Shown: positions 18,855 through 28,190, counted from the stretch's first letter. The stretch: 64,000 bases of DNA from Bacteriovoracaceae bacterium (GCA_028101965.1 JAOHMI010000003.1:1-64000), one strand, 5' to 3'. Program-made: numbers and translations. The notes: generated by a model from the letters alone, not told the origin.

Positions 18855-18927
18855 TGTTTATGAGATGTTTAACAAAAAAAGCTTGTTTAGTATCTGTTTA
18901 AGTGTTATCTTAAACAAAGTTTAGACA
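18855..18927. promoter_or_regulatory. Divergent promoter with paired 11-bp-spaced half-sites
   Basis: TGTTTA occurs at 18855, 18866, 18884 and 18895, and its reverse TAAACA/TAGACA at 18911 and 18922. Each neighbouring pair is spaced exactly 11 bp. The middle copies form a perfect dyad of TGTTTAAG (18895-18902) and CTTAAACA (18909-18916). Candidate promoters overlap it on both strands: TTGTTT 18883-18888, 17 bp, TATCTT 18906-18911 rightward, and the mirror arrangement leftward. CarH-type regulators are known to bind successive 11-bp repeats over the -35 element, so this is the likely operator for both operons. Confidence 0.65.
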
Positions 18928-18953
18928 AGTATCCACCTAAAAATGGAGCATCC

Positions 18954-19865
18954 GTGGAAAAAAAGTTTGGTATAAAAGTAATTTCGAACAGTTGTGGCAT
19001 TCTTCCACACACTCTTAGAGTCTGGGAACAGCGCTATCAGGTATTTCAGCCTGAACGAGCGCCGAATGGACAAAGGCTCTATTCAAAATCTGATTTAGAA
19101 AAAGCAAAGTTAATTGCTCGTCTTTTAGAACACGGTCATTCAATTTCATCGCTAGCGGGTTATTCAAATCCAGAGTTAGATACAATGATTGAATTAATAG
19201 AAAAAGATACAAAAAATACGAAAGATTCGCCATTCATCCACTCAATTAGTACTAAAAATTTATTGATGTATTTGTCGGATTATAAAATAGATTTAGTGGC
19301 GGCCGAACTTCAACATCTTAGGTTGAGTGTTGGATCAAAAGAATTTATTTTTAAAATCATCTTACCGATTATGCGTGAAATCGGTTTGCTGGTGGCTAAA
19401 GGAAAATACACTGTTAGCCAAGAGCATATCATTTCGACCATCGTAAGAGGTCAACTTTCTCAAATTTACCTTCCAAACGTTGGGCCAAAATCAAAAGAGA
19501 TGGTACTTGCGACACCTGAAGGTAATCTTCATGAGTTATCGATAATCATAGGAGATATCTTGTGTCGTTCAAATCGCCTCACAACTCGTTACTTAGGCGC
19601 AACTCATCCAGCTGATTGCTTAGGGCAAGCAGTTAATGCTCTCAAGAGCCCTTATTTAGTTCTAGGCGTAATTACTTCTGATCAGTGGAATTATCATGAT
19701 CATATTATTCCCTACCTTTCTAAAATTGATGCACAGTTAGATGAAAATATTACTGTTATTTTAGGTGGTGGAAGCCCTATGGACTTTCCTGAGTTTAAAC
19801 ATATTGAAGAGGTTATCATTTTCGATTCTTTAGAAAAGTTCGATAAATTTTTGGAGGATCTATAA
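18954..19865 (+). CDS. MerR-family regulator with B12-binding domain (CarH/LitR-like)
   Basis: Residues 1-75 are a MerR winged helix ([19 protein letters not shown]). A four-helix segment (about 100-170) and a cobalamin-binding Rossmann domain (about 180-300) follow, as in CarH/LitR photosensors. His193 in EGNLHELS is where the lower axial cobalt ligand sits, and Glu157-His158 match the conserved EH. The capping Trp of the W-x9-EH motif is Val147 here and the next residue is Ala148, so light sensing by the classic route is doubtful. The start is GTG 18954 after GGAG. It heads an operon and probably represses both divergent operons. Confidence 0.88.
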   Translation: MEKKFGIKVISNSCGILPHTLRVWEQRYQVFQPERAPNGQRLYSKSDLEKAKLIARLLEHGHSISSLAGYSNPELDTMIELIEKDTKNTKDSPFIHSISTKNLLMYLSDYKIDLVAAELQHLRLSVGSKEFIFKIILPIMREIGLLVAKGKYTVSQEHIISTIVRGQLSQIYLPNVGPKSKEMVLATPEGNLHELSIIIGDILCRSNRLTTRYLGATHPADCLGQAVNALKSPYLVLGVITSDQWNYHDHIIPYLSKIDAQLDENITVILGGGSPMDFPEFKHIEEVIIFDSLEKFDKFLEDL

Positions 19866-20641
19866 TGTTAACGACCTTCTTAAGTGTATTTATCTTTTTT
19901 AACCTATTCTATTTAGTTGCTCGGTATAAAGAAGATTTCAGCGTTATCGATATTGCTTGGGGCTTAAGTTTCTTTCTCATTATAATAACCTCGACTTTTT
20001 CTATTGGTTCAATTGAATCAACCCGAACCTTGGTACTTCTTTCTTTAGTGGGTCTTTGGGCAATACGTTTGAGTGGTTATATTCTTTTTCGCTCATTAAA
20101 AATCGGTAAAGAAGATTATCGATATGCTCAATGGAGAAAAGACTGGGGAGATAATGCGAATCTCATAGCATATTTTAAAGTCTTTATGTTGCAAGCAGTT
20201 CTTGCTCTCATAATTGGATCACCGCTAATAATTTTTCACTTTAATCAAAAAAGCTCAATTGGTTTTGGTACAACCTTAGACTTTATCGGTCTTGCGGTGT
20301 GGGGTCTTGGTTTTCTTTTTGAAACGATTGGTGATCATCAGAAAAATGAATTTAAAAAAGATATCAAAAATCAAGGTAAGACACTGCAAACTGGATTGTG
20401 GAAATATACTCGTCACCCGAACTATTTTGGAGAAGCACTTTTATGGTGGGGAATTTTCTTAATTATTTTAAACCAATCTCCCTGGTATTTTATCTTGTGG
20501 GGGCCTTTAGTGTTAACCATACTTTTACTAAAAGTCTCAGGTGTTTATTTATTAGAGCAAAAATATGAGGGGAATAAAGAATATGAAAACTATAAAAAAA
20601 GAACGAGTTCTTTTATTCCTTGGCTTCCAAAGGCGAACTAG
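19865..20641 (+). CDS. DUF1295 membrane protein (steroid 5-alpha-reductase-like)
   Basis: About six hydrophobic segments span the protein. The C-terminal half has [23 protein letters not shown], the conserved RHPNYFGE signature of DUF1295/isoprenylcysteine methyltransferase-like enzymes. Family members reduce double bonds or methylate; the role here is unknown. Its ATG overlaps the stop of the regulator gene (TAATG), so the two are translationally coupled. Confidence 0.88.
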   Translation: MLTTFLSVFIFFNLFYLVARYKEDFSVIDIAWGLSFFLIIITSTFSIGSIESTRTLVLLSLVGLWAIRLSGYILFRSLKIGKEDYRYAQWRKDWGDNANLIAYFKVFMLQAVLALIIGSPLIIFHFNQKSSIGFGTTLDFIGLAVWGLGFLFETIGDHQKNEFKKDIKNQGKTLQTGLWKYTRHPNYFGEALLWWGIFLIILNQSPWYFILWGPLVLTILLLKVSGVYLLEQKYEGNKEYENYKKRTSSFIPWLPKAN

Positions 20642-20962
20642 ATGAATAAAACAATAAAAATAATATTTTTTACAATTCTTTTTTTCATTATGCTTGCCAC
20701 CACTTTCTGGGCCGGATTTCAACAAAATTTGCTGACTGACTTTGGGTGGACCACATCTCCCATGTGGTTTAAAGCTACTCTTGTGGACTTTTACCTCAAT
20801 CAGCTCATTCTTTTTCTATGGGTCTGGGTTCTTGAGGATAATTTTTTAATTAAACTTATTTGGTTCGTTCTTTTTATTTGTTTTGGCAGTATGGGAACGG
20901 CCCTTTATATCATTATTCGATTAGTTCAAAATAAACCTCTCTTAAAAAAGGAAAAAGTATGA
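20642..20962 (+). CDS. DUF1475-like small membrane protein
   Basis: The 106 residues hold three hydrophobic helices (IIFFTILFFIMLATTFWAG, LILFLWVWVLE, IWFVLFICFGSMGTALYIII). The pattern, including FKATLVDFY, fits DUF1475, a family that commonly accompanies DUF1295 and CFA-like genes. It starts immediately after the DUF1295 stop and overlaps the following methyltransferase by ATGA. No function can be assigned. Confidence 0.7.
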   Translation: MNKTIKIIFFTILFFIMLATTFWAGFQQNLLTDFGWTTSPMWFKATLVDFYLNQLILFLWVWVLEDNFLIKLIWFVLFICFGSMGTALYIIIRLVQNKPLLKKEKV

Positions 20963-21978
20963 TTGACTCGATGCTTGGGAAAGGAGTTATTCCTGATTTT
21001 TTTATTCGTGGTGGCATCAAATCATTGCTGAAACAAAGATTAAAAGATGAATATGGTATCAAGTCTAATGCTGAAACCCGTCGCAAAGAATTGATTCACG
21101 AATTAAAGCATTCCCCAATCGCCGTAGAAACGGATAAGGCTAATGATCAGCACTATATGGTTCCTCCAGAATTTTTTAAACTTGCACTAGGTGATCGATT
21201 AAAATATAGCTGTTGCCACTGGGATAAAGCTAAAAACTTAGATGAAGCGGAAGTTGAAATGCTCGAATTAACAGTCAGGCGAGCTCAAATTAATGATGGA
21301 GATAAAATTTTAGAATTAGGGCATGGTTGGGGAGCGATCACTTTATTCATGGCCGAAAAATTTCCCAATAGTGAAATCACAGCAGTTTCCAATTCAGCTG
21401 ACCAGGGTGAATTTATTCGGCAAAGAGCTAGGGAGAGAAACTTAAATAATATTAAAATTATTACCGCTGATGTCACTGGTTTTTCTATTGAAGAAAAGTT
21501 TGACCGTATAATTTCCATTGAAATGTTCGAGCATATGAGGAATTACCAAAAGCTCTTAGGTCGAATAAATTCTTGGTTAAATGATGAAGGAACTCTTTTT
21601 GTTCACATCTTTGCTCATCGAGAACTGACTTATAAATATGAAGTGGTGGATGAGAGTGATTGGATGAGTAAATATTTTTTCTCAGGTGGAATCATGCCAA
21701 GCGAACATCTTTTTTATTATTTCCAAGATGATCTAAATATTAAAGAGCACTGGAGAGTTAATGGAAATCATTATGCTAAAACTGCGAGAGCATGGCTTGA
21801 GAATATGGACACTAACCGAGATAAAATACTGAGAATTTTTGACCAACATTATCCGAATGGAGAATCTAAAAAATGGTTTAATTATTGGAGAATCTTTTTT
21901 ATGAGCTGTGAAGAGCTCTGGGCTTACAACCAAGGAGAAGAGTGGATTGTAAGTCACTACTTATTTGAAAAGAGGTAA
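20959..21978 (+). CDS. CFA-synthase-like SAM methyltransferase
   Basis: This 339-residue protein belongs to the cyclopropane/fatty-acid methyltransferase family. It has YMVPPEFFKLALG in the acyl-binding region, ILELGHGWGAITLFMA as the SAM motif, and IISIEMFEHMRNY in place of the E. coli active-site EmiEhVG. The C-terminus (WRIFFMSCEELWAY) matches the family ending. It is shorter than classic Cfa (about 380) and lacks part of the N-terminal lipid domain. Related enzymes methylate unsaturated phospholipid acyl chains. It overlaps its upstream neighbour by 4 bp. Confidence 0.88.
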   Translation: MIDSMLGKGVIPDFFIRGGIKSLLKQRLKDEYGIKSNAETRRKELIHELKHSPIAVETDKANDQHYMVPPEFFKLALGDRLKYSCCHWDKAKNLDEAEVEMLELTVRRAQINDGDKILELGHGWGAITLFMAEKFPNSEITAVSNSADQGEFIRQRARERNLNNIKIITADVTGFSIEEKFDRIISIEMFEHMRNYQKLLGRINSWLNDEGTLFVHIFAHRELTYKYEVVDESDWMSKYFFSGGIMPSEHLFYYFQDDLNIKEHWRVNGNHYAKTARAWLENMDTNRDKILRIFDQHYPNGESKKWFNYWRIFFMSCEELWAYNQGEEWIVSHYLFEKR

Positions 21979-21980
21979 GA

Positions 21981-23225
21981 ATGAAAAAGATGGCAATAAT
22001 TGGTACTGGAGTTGCGGGAATGAGCGCTGCTTATTTTCTCAAAGATAATTTCGATATTACTGTATTTGAAAAAAATGATTATATAGGTGGTCACACAAAT
22101 ACTGTTGAAGTTTTCGATGGGGAGCAGAATTGCCCCATGGACACTGGTTTTATGGTTTTTAATAATAAAACCTATCCTAATTTGGTTAAACTTTTTGAGA
22201 AGCTTAAGGTTCCAATTAAAAATACAGACATGAGCTTTAGTGTACGCAATGAGAGTCTTGATTTGGAATATAACGGCTCTAATCTAGATGGAATTTTTTC
22301 TCAAAGAAAAAATATTATTAATTTAAAGTTTATTAAGATGCTTGTGGATGTTTTAAAGTTTAATTCAGATGCACCTAATATGCTTAAAAATTCTGAAAAT
22401 CAAAACTTATCAATTATTGAATATGTAAAAAAGCTTGGATTAGGAAATTACTTTTTCGAAAATTTTTTAGTTCCCATGAGCTCCGCGGTTTGGTCAACCC
22501 CCATGGATAAAATGGCCCATTTTCCTGCAACATCTCTGGTACGCTTTTTTCATAATCATGGTTTTGTGGGAGTCAATACTCAATTGCAATGGAAAACCGT
22601 TGAGGGTGGTAGCCGTGAATATCGAAAACGGTTAATCGATTCTTTTAAGGGAAATATTCATCTTAATGCTCAAGTAGAGAGTATTTATCAAGATGGCAAT
22701 AAAGTTCGAATCAAGGTTAATGGAAATGAACATGAGTTTGATAAAGTGATCGTGGCCAGTCACGCAGATGAAACCCTGAAAATGCTGCAAAATCCTTCTG
22801 AGCTGCAATATCAAGTTTTATCAAAATTTTCTTATCAAAAAAATATTGCCACTGTTCATACTGATCAAAAAGTGATGCCGAATTTAAAAAAGAATTGGTC
22901 CTCTTGGAACTTTATGATGAGGGGGCAAAATGCTTATACTGTCTATTATATGAATAAGCTGCAGGGAGTTTCTGATAAAAGAGACTTTTTTGTTAATATT
23001 AATGGTGAAGAGTACGTTGACCCAAATCACATTATTCAGCAAATTACTTATCATCATCCAGTCTTTGATGTGGAAGCAGTTAAAGCGCAGCAAAAAATAG
23101 ATACTCTAAATCAGCATGAGCATCTCAATTTCTGTGGTAGCTATTATCGATATGGTTTCCATGAAGATGCCCTGCTTTCTAGTGTGAACCTTTGCAGTTC
23201 AATTCTTAAGAAGGATGTTTTGTGA
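21981..23225 (+). CDS. FAD-dependent oxidoreductase (amine-oxidase fold)
   Basis: The Rossmann dinucleotide motif IGTGVAGMSAAYFL begins at residue 6, followed by VFEKNDYIGGHTNT, the conserved FAD-binding pattern of the amine oxidase/phytoene desaturase superfamily. The C-terminus has NFCGSYYRYGFHEDALLS, the second FAD contact. The enzyme family is almost always next to DUF1365 and CFA-like genes. From that context it probably oxidises or desaturates a methylated acyl chain, but this is inference. Confidence 0.9.
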   Translation: MKKMAIIGTGVAGMSAAYFLKDNFDITVFEKNDYIGGHTNTVEVFDGEQNCPMDTGFMVFNNKTYPNLVKLFEKLKVPIKNTDMSFSVRNESLDLEYNGSNLDGIFSQRKNIINLKFIKMLVDVLKFNSDAPNMLKNSENQNLSIIEYVKKLGLGNYFFENFLVPMSSAVWSTPMDKMAHFPATSLVRFFHNHGFVGVNTQLQWKTVEGGSREYRKRLIDSFKGNIHLNAQVESIYQDGNKVRIKVNGNEHEFDKVIVASHADETLKMLQNPSELQYQVLSKFSYQKNIATVHTDQKVMPNLKKNWSSWNFMMRGQNAYTVYYMNKLQGVSDKRDFFVNINGEEYVDPNHIIQQITYHHPVFDVEAVKAQQKIDTLNQHEHLNFCGSYYRYGFHEDALLSSVNLCSSILKKDVL

Positions 23226-23989
23226 ATCCACTGGAGATCGTGCCATATCAAGTAACCCATGAAAGATTTGTTCCAAAAAGGTACAAGTTCACGCATAATT
23301 TTTTTTGGTTCAAAGTTCCATTGGATAACTTGAGCGCACTTTCCACCTGGTTGGTTGGATTTGGTAAGAAAAGAATTTATTCTTTCCTGGATCAAGACCA
23401 TTTAAAATTGGGAAAAGAAACGGCTCGCGAAAACTATATTGAATTTGCAAGACGAAATGGCTTAGAGAGTGAAATTAGTAAAGTGACTCTTTATACATCT
23501 CTTAGGTTTATGGGGTATGTGTTTAATCCTGTCAGCTTTGTGTTACTTGAAGATATTCAAGGTAAAGAACATGCAATTATTGAAATTGGAAATACTTTTA
23601 ATGAGCAAAAGCCCTATTTTGTACATAATAAATATTTCTCATCAAATGGGTTTGCTTATAAAACAAAAAAGTACTTTTATATCTCTCCTTTTATTCCTCA
23701 TGATTATCAGATGACCTTTGTGTTCAAAAAAATAGGCAATTCTGTGGGAATTAATATTATTGATCAAGGAGAAACAGAAACCGTCTTAAAAGTTAGTTTC
23801 TCTGGTAAGGAGAAATTGGCGACCACAAAAGAAATAATTAAGCAAACGTTAAGAGTTCCCTTTGTAACACTTAAAGCAATTATATTAATCCACTTTCATG
23901 CTTTTATCCTATGGGTAAAAGGAATTAAATATTTCAAAAAAAATGAAGAGAAACATCTTCAGCGAGGTACTTATTTATGGAAACTATAG
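23222..23989 (+). CDS. DUF1365 family protein
   Basis: The sequence shows the DUF1365 pattern: HERFVPKRYKFTHNFFWFKV at the N-terminus, LRFMGYVFNPVSFV in the middle (a near-invariant NPVSF motif) and a FVTLKAIILIHFHAFILWVKG hydrophobic end. It starts with GTG overlapping the upstream stop (GTGA). Family members travel with the FAD oxidoreductase and CFA synthase and are thought to act on acyl chains; biochemistry is lacking. Confidence 0.9.
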   Translation: MNPLEIVPYQVTHERFVPKRYKFTHNFFWFKVPLDNLSALSTWLVGFGKKRIYSFLDQDHLKLGKETARENYIEFARRNGLESEISKVTLYTSLRFMGYVFNPVSFVLLEDIQGKEHAIIEIGNTFNEQKPYFVHNKYFSSNGFAYKTKKYFYISPFIPHDYQMTFVFKKIGNSVGINIIDQGETETVLKVSFSGKEKLATTKEIIKQTLRVPFVTLKAIILIHFHAFILWVKGIKYFKKNEEKHLQRGTYLWKL

Positions 23990-25226
23990 ATAAACAATTG
24001 AGTGTAATTAGAAATTCTAGTCTTTATCAAAAACTAGCTTTAAGATTATTGAAAAACTTCTCAAAAGGATTAATAAAGGTCACTTTACCATCTGGGGAAA
24101 CTCTCGAGATAGGAAATGGAAACGGTCTGATCGTGGACCTGAATATTAAGAATGAATCTTTTTTAAAAAAGTAATTCTGTCAGGTGATATTGGCTTTGGC
24201 GAATCATATGTGAACGGGGATTGGGAAACAAATGATTTAACTTTGCTCCTAAGATGGACTATTCAAAATATTGAGAACTCCGGGATCATTTCTGGAACTA
24301 AAAATAAAAACTATTTTGTTAATTTCCTAAATCAGATTAATCGTTTAGGTCACCTGCTTAAAAGAAACACGAAGGAAGGCTCCAAAAATAATATTTCATA
24401 TCACTATGACTTAAGTAATAAATTTTATCAAATGATGCTTGATGAAACTATGAGTTATTCTTGCGGAATTTTTACTGATGGAAATGAAAGCCTCTATGAA
24501 TCACAGATAAATAAACTTAATGCTCTTTGTGATAACCTGGATATTCAATCAGGAGATCATATCCTTGAAATTGGTTGCGGTTGGGGTGGATTCGCCATTC
24601 ATGCAGTCACTAATTTTGATTGTAAAGTGACAGGAGTGACGATTTCAAAAGAACAATATAATTTCGCCAAAGAAAAGATAAGTAATCTAGGACTTTCAGA
24701 TAAAATTGAAATTTTACTTATGGATTATCGAGATATCCAAGGGCAGTTTGATAAAGTGGTTTCTATCGAAATGATTGAAGCGGTTGGACATGAGTTCCTT
24801 CCCCAATATTTTCAAACCATTGATCATTTATTGAAGCCCGATGGCGTTGCTGTCATCCAAGCTATAACTTCTCCCGATTCTCGGTATGAACTATTTCGTA
24901 AAGGCGTTGATTTTATCCAAAAACATATATTTCCAGGAACTCTATTGCCCTCAATGAGAGCAATGCATAAAGCTTGTGAGAAAACAGATTTACATTTAAT
25001 TAATTTACGAGATATCGGATTAAGCTATGCCAAAACCTTAAAAATTTGGCACGACAAAGTAGAAGAGCAAAAATCTGAAATACGCAAGTTAGGAATGGAT
25101 GATACTTTCTTTAATCAATGGAAATATTATTTATGCTATTGTGAAGCGGCTTTTGCAGAAAGAAATATTAGTGATGTCCAAATTACTTTTATTAAGCCAA
25201 ATAATACAAAATATAAGTACGAATAA
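23977..25226 (+). CDS. cfa: CFA synthase encoded in two frames (frameshift in the gene)
   Basis: Frame one gives 65 residues of the N-terminal lipid-binding domain (VTLPSGETLEIG) and stops at TAA 24172. The rest continues in the -1 frame, where SGDIGFGESYVNGDW, HYDLSNKFY, ILEIGCGWGGFAIHA and EMIEAVGHEF are strong cyclopropane-fatty-acyl-phospholipid synthase motifs. Joined at 24171 they make about 416 residues, normal for the family. The junction is A_AAA_AAG directly before the stop, a known -1 slippery sequence. A programmed shift, a homopolymer indel mutation or a sequencing error all remain possible. It overlaps DUF1365 by 13 bp as the last gene of the operon. Confidence 0.85.
24165..24174 (+). 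promoter_or_regulatory. dnaX-type -1 slippery heptamer and stop
   Basis: The in-frame codons are TTA AAA AAG TAA, so A_AAA_AAG at 24165-24171 is in the register used for -1 slippage in E. coli dnaX. A slip leads to GTA at 24171 and continues into the conserved CFA frame with no gap in the protein alignment. A run of six Ts lies immediately 5'. I could not find a convincing stimulatory hairpin just downstream. Confidence 0.5.
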
Positions 25227-25278
25227 ATATAATTTTATAATTTGATAAAAACATGTAATTGAGTGATTAATTTACAGT

Positions 25279-25830
25279 TCAATCAAGGAAAGTATATTTA
25301 TTAAATTCCAATTTACTAAACTTAATTTTTTCAAAAGTTAGTTTTTCGTAAATTGATGTGGATTCGAATTCTAGCCGCCTAACTCTATTTTCTTCGTGGT
25401 CCCAGCAATGAGAAAGACTTAATTCACTTTTTGGAATATTTGGGTATTCCATATTAAACATTCGGCAATGAACAAAACCTTTAAGAGAATTATTTGATTT
25501 CTGAAAAACTTGAAATTCAATGATGGCCGCTTCGTAATACATCAGGTCGGCAAGCTTAAATCTTTGTTCAAGGATGAGCGTTTCCCAAAAATTATAGATA
25601 TCATAGAGCTCGTGAAAAATTTTGATACTAGAGATCATAGCATTGACTGATAAAGTTGTTCCATAGTTCTTCCAAGAGTATTTTATCTTTTTGAACTGAT
25701 AGTTAGGATGCTTGATGGCAAATGCATTTTTTATGATCTTTTTAGTTAAATCTCTTTTAGGTGCGGGGGAAAAAGGTTGAGAGAATACTTCATTGATAAA
25801 TAGAAGTAATAGAACAATTATTAATTTCAT
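25279..25830 (-). CDS. Secreted protein of unknown function (183 aa)
   Basis: A signal peptide (MKLIIVLLLLFINEVFS) precedes a 165-residue mature region with two cysteines that could pair (FVHCRMF and LSHCWDH). No family is recognised. It sits between the end of the lipid operon (converging) and a doubtful small reading frame upstream. Confidence 0.6.
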   Translation of the reverse strand: MKLIIVLLLLFINEVFSQPFSPAPKRDLTKKIIKNAFAIKHPNYQFKKIKYSWKNYGTTLSVNAMISSIKIFHELYDIYNFWETLILEQRFKLADLMYYEAAIIEFQVFQKSNNSLKGFVHCRMFNMEYPNIPKSELSLSHCWDHEENRVRRLEFESTSIYEKLTFEKIKFSKLEFNKYTFLD

Positions 25831-25848
25831 TTAATTCCTTCGTTAAAT

Positions 25849-26058
25849 TTAGTTGAAAGCATAATACGCCTTACTGTTGGCTCTTTTGATTTTATAAAAC
25901 TGATAAAATGACTCAATAAAAAGATTATAAAATTGAATTAGCTTAAGATAATTTTTTGAGACAAAAAACTTCAATAGGCTAAGAGGGGTCAAGGCGAGGA
26001 CAAAATACTGTTCGCCGATTGACAAAAATTGGACTCGGTTTTTAAGATATTTTTCCAT
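25849..26058 (-). CDS. Doubtful small protein (69 aa)
   Basis: An ATG-initiated frame of 69 codons lies 18 bp upstream of the secreted 183-aa gene on the same strand. It is hydrophobic and aromatic in composition, lacks a visible Shine-Dalgarno and matches nothing I know. It could be a remnant or chance. Confidence 0.2.
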   Translation of the reverse strand: MEKYLKNRVQFLSIGEQYFVLALTPLSLLKFFVSKNYLKLIQFYNLFIESFYQFYKIKRANSKAYYAFN

Positions 26059-26202
26059 AGATTTTGAATTTAAGTTATTGAAAATATTTAAAACCGACGA
26101 ACTCCCTCAGTTAATAAAGACGAAGTCAAGTATCCTAAATATATTCCGATTAGGAATGAGAGGATGCCAGTTATTTTTCTGTAACTAGGGTGGGAATTCT
26201 AT

Positions 26203-28176
26203 ATGAGTTTTAGCTACGATAAAATTAAGAAGAAACAAGAGTCAGATGACAAATGGGCATCTTACTCCGATTTGTTTATGGTTCTTTCTTTTGTTTTTCT
26301 ACTTCTATACGTAGTTTCTTCTCTTCGTAGTGGTTCTATTGGGATTACAAAAATCATTGAGCAAAAAAAATCAAAAAAGGAAGTTCAAGAACTTCGCCAA
26401 CAAATAAAAGTGTATGAAACTCTTAAAGATGATTACATGGCCAAACAAGCATCAAAAAGTGAAGTGGATAACTATGAAGAACTGATGGATCGCTTAACTT
26501 TACTTGAAGATGAAAATCAAAAAGAAGCTAATAAGTTAAGAAATCAAGCAGAGGATAATAAAAAGAAAGCTGTTGCTTTAAATAAATACCAGCAGATGGT
26601 TAAAAGTATTATTAATACTAATATGCTTCAAAAATCACGTTTAGTTCATCGTAGTAAAGTGATTAAAAAGAAAAATGATACAATTGACGAAAACGTACGT
26701 CACATAGCTGAGCAAGATGAAACAATTCAGACACAAAGTGACGAAATTCAAAAACAAGTTAGAATTATTGCAGAAAATAGAGACGTCATTTCGCAAAATG
26801 AAAATAAAATTGAAGAACTCAATACTGCGATTGAAAAGAAGAACAAAAGTATAGCTGCTAATAAATCTGTTATTAATAAAATATCTACTCGCTTAGATAA
26901 AAATATAAAGAAGCTACAAAAAGAAAGAAGACAAAAGAAAATTTCAAAACGCTTGTATAATAAAAAACTTAAAGAATTACAGAAAAAATCTAAGAAATCC
27001 ATTGCTAAGTTAAAAAGAAAAAATAAAAAGTATCATCAACAAATCAAATCCACAGAAAATAACTTGGAAAAAGCCAACTCGATTATAGTCCAAGCTAATA
27101 ATGAAATAGTGGAACAAAAGCTTAAAAAAGCTGAACTCGAAAAAGACTTAGCCCAAACTCAAAGCAGTTTAATGGCGAAGCAAAGTGAACTAAATGATAC
27201 CCAGCAAAACCTGAATGAAACTCAGCAAAACCTTGATCAAACACAGCAAAAACTAGCTGATACGAATGAGGAGCTCATGAGTGCTTCAGAGAGACTTAAT
27301 CAAAAAATGCAAGAGCTTGAGAGTAAAAAACAGCAAATGCAAGAACAAGAGAACGAGTTTCAAGCTCAACTTGCACAACAAAAACAAGATAATCAAGACA
27401 AGCTAGATGCAGAAAAAGAAAAATTTGAAGATGATTTGAAAAAACAAAAAATAACAGCGAAAGCTAAAATTAAAAAGCTAGCTGAGTTTAATCGCAAAAT
27501 GAAAGATAAAGAATCTCAGTTTAAAGAAAAGCTTAAGAATAAAGAGAATCAATTTAAAAGAACATTGGCCAGTGTAGAGAAAGACTTAAAGAAAGCTCAA
27601 AATAAAGCCAATGCAAGGAAGCGTCTTTCACAAAAAATTGCTAAGAACTTACAAAAAGCCGGAATTAATGCAAATGTCGATGGCGGAACTGGTGATGTTT
27701 ATATCTCTTTTGAGAAAGATTACTTCGATAATGGAAGTGCCAATTTAAAAAATGGAATGGAAAAGGTATTGAAAAAATTTATGCCTTTGTATGCCGACAC
27801 TCTATTTAAAGATAAAGATATCGCGGATAAAATAGAGGGGATCGATATTATTGGATTTGCTTCTCCTACCTATCAGGGGAGGTATGTGGACCCACACAGC
27901 CTGGATCCTAAGGATCAACGTGCAGCGAACTATAATTTAGACCTTAGTTATAAACGAGCAAAATCGATCAAAGAATATATCTTTGATACAAGAAAGTTAG
28001 AATATAAAAATCAAAAAAAATTACTCTCTCTAGTTAATGTTACCGGGCGAGGCTTCTTCTCTGAAAATAGTAAAGATAAAGCTAAAGCGAAGGGAATGAG
28101 TCGAAATCAATTTTGTCGTGAGTTCGATTGTAAAAAAGCACAAAAGGTAATTATTAAGTTTGATCTAGGGGAGTAA
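26203..28176 (+). CDS. MotB-like stator protein with long periplasmic coiled coil and OmpA domain
   Basis: Residues 18-43 (WASYSDLFMVLSFVFLLLYV) match the single transmembrane helix of MotB/ZorB, with Asp23 at the position of the proton-carrying Asp. About 420 residues of Lys/Glu/Gln-rich heptad coiled coil follow (roughly 45-470), far longer than in MotB. An OmpA-type peptidoglycan-binding domain ends the protein (DVYISFEKDYFDNGSANL; NYNLDLSYKRAKSIKEY near 576-592). It is translated just before a MotA-like gene. It is not a canonical flagellar stator: no flagellar genes are near, and the coil could span or fold within the periplasm. Confidence 0.82.
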   Translation: MSFSYDKIKKKQESDDKWASYSDLFMVLSFVFLLLYVVSSLRSGSIGITKIIEQKKSKKEVQELRQQIKVYETLKDDYMAKQASKSEVDNYEELMDRLTLLEDENQKEANKLRNQAEDNKKKAVALNKYQQMVKSIINTNMLQKSRLVHRSKVIKKKNDTIDENVRHIAEQDETIQTQSDEIQKQVRIIAENRDVISQNENKIEELNTAIEKKNKSIAANKSVINKISTRLDKNIKKLQKERRQKKISKRLYNKKLKELQKKSKKSIAKLKRKNKKYHQQIKSTENNLEKANSIIVQANNEIVEQKLKKAELEKDLAQTQSSLMAKQSELNDTQQNLNETQQNLDQTQQKLADTNEELMSASERLNQKMQELESKKQQMQEQENEFQAQLAQQKQDNQDKLDAEKEKFEDDLKKQKITAKAKIKKLAEFNRKMKDKESQFKEKLKNKENQFKRTLASVEKDLKKAQNKANARKRLSQKIAKNLQKAGINANVDGGTGDVYISFEKDYFDNGSANLKNGMEKVLKKFMPLYADTLFKDKDIADKIEGIDIIGFASPTYQGRYVDPHSLDPKDQRAANYNLDLSYKRAKSIKEYIFDTRKLEYKNQKKLLSLVNVTGRGFFSENSKDKAKAKGMSRNQFCREFDCKKAQKVIIKFDLGE

Positions 28177-28190
28177 ACTAGGAAAGAATA

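Noticed and set aside
24180-24240. Stimulatory hairpin downstream of the slippery site
   Set aside because: Only weak, mismatched pairings were found by eye; no stem comparable to the dnaX one.
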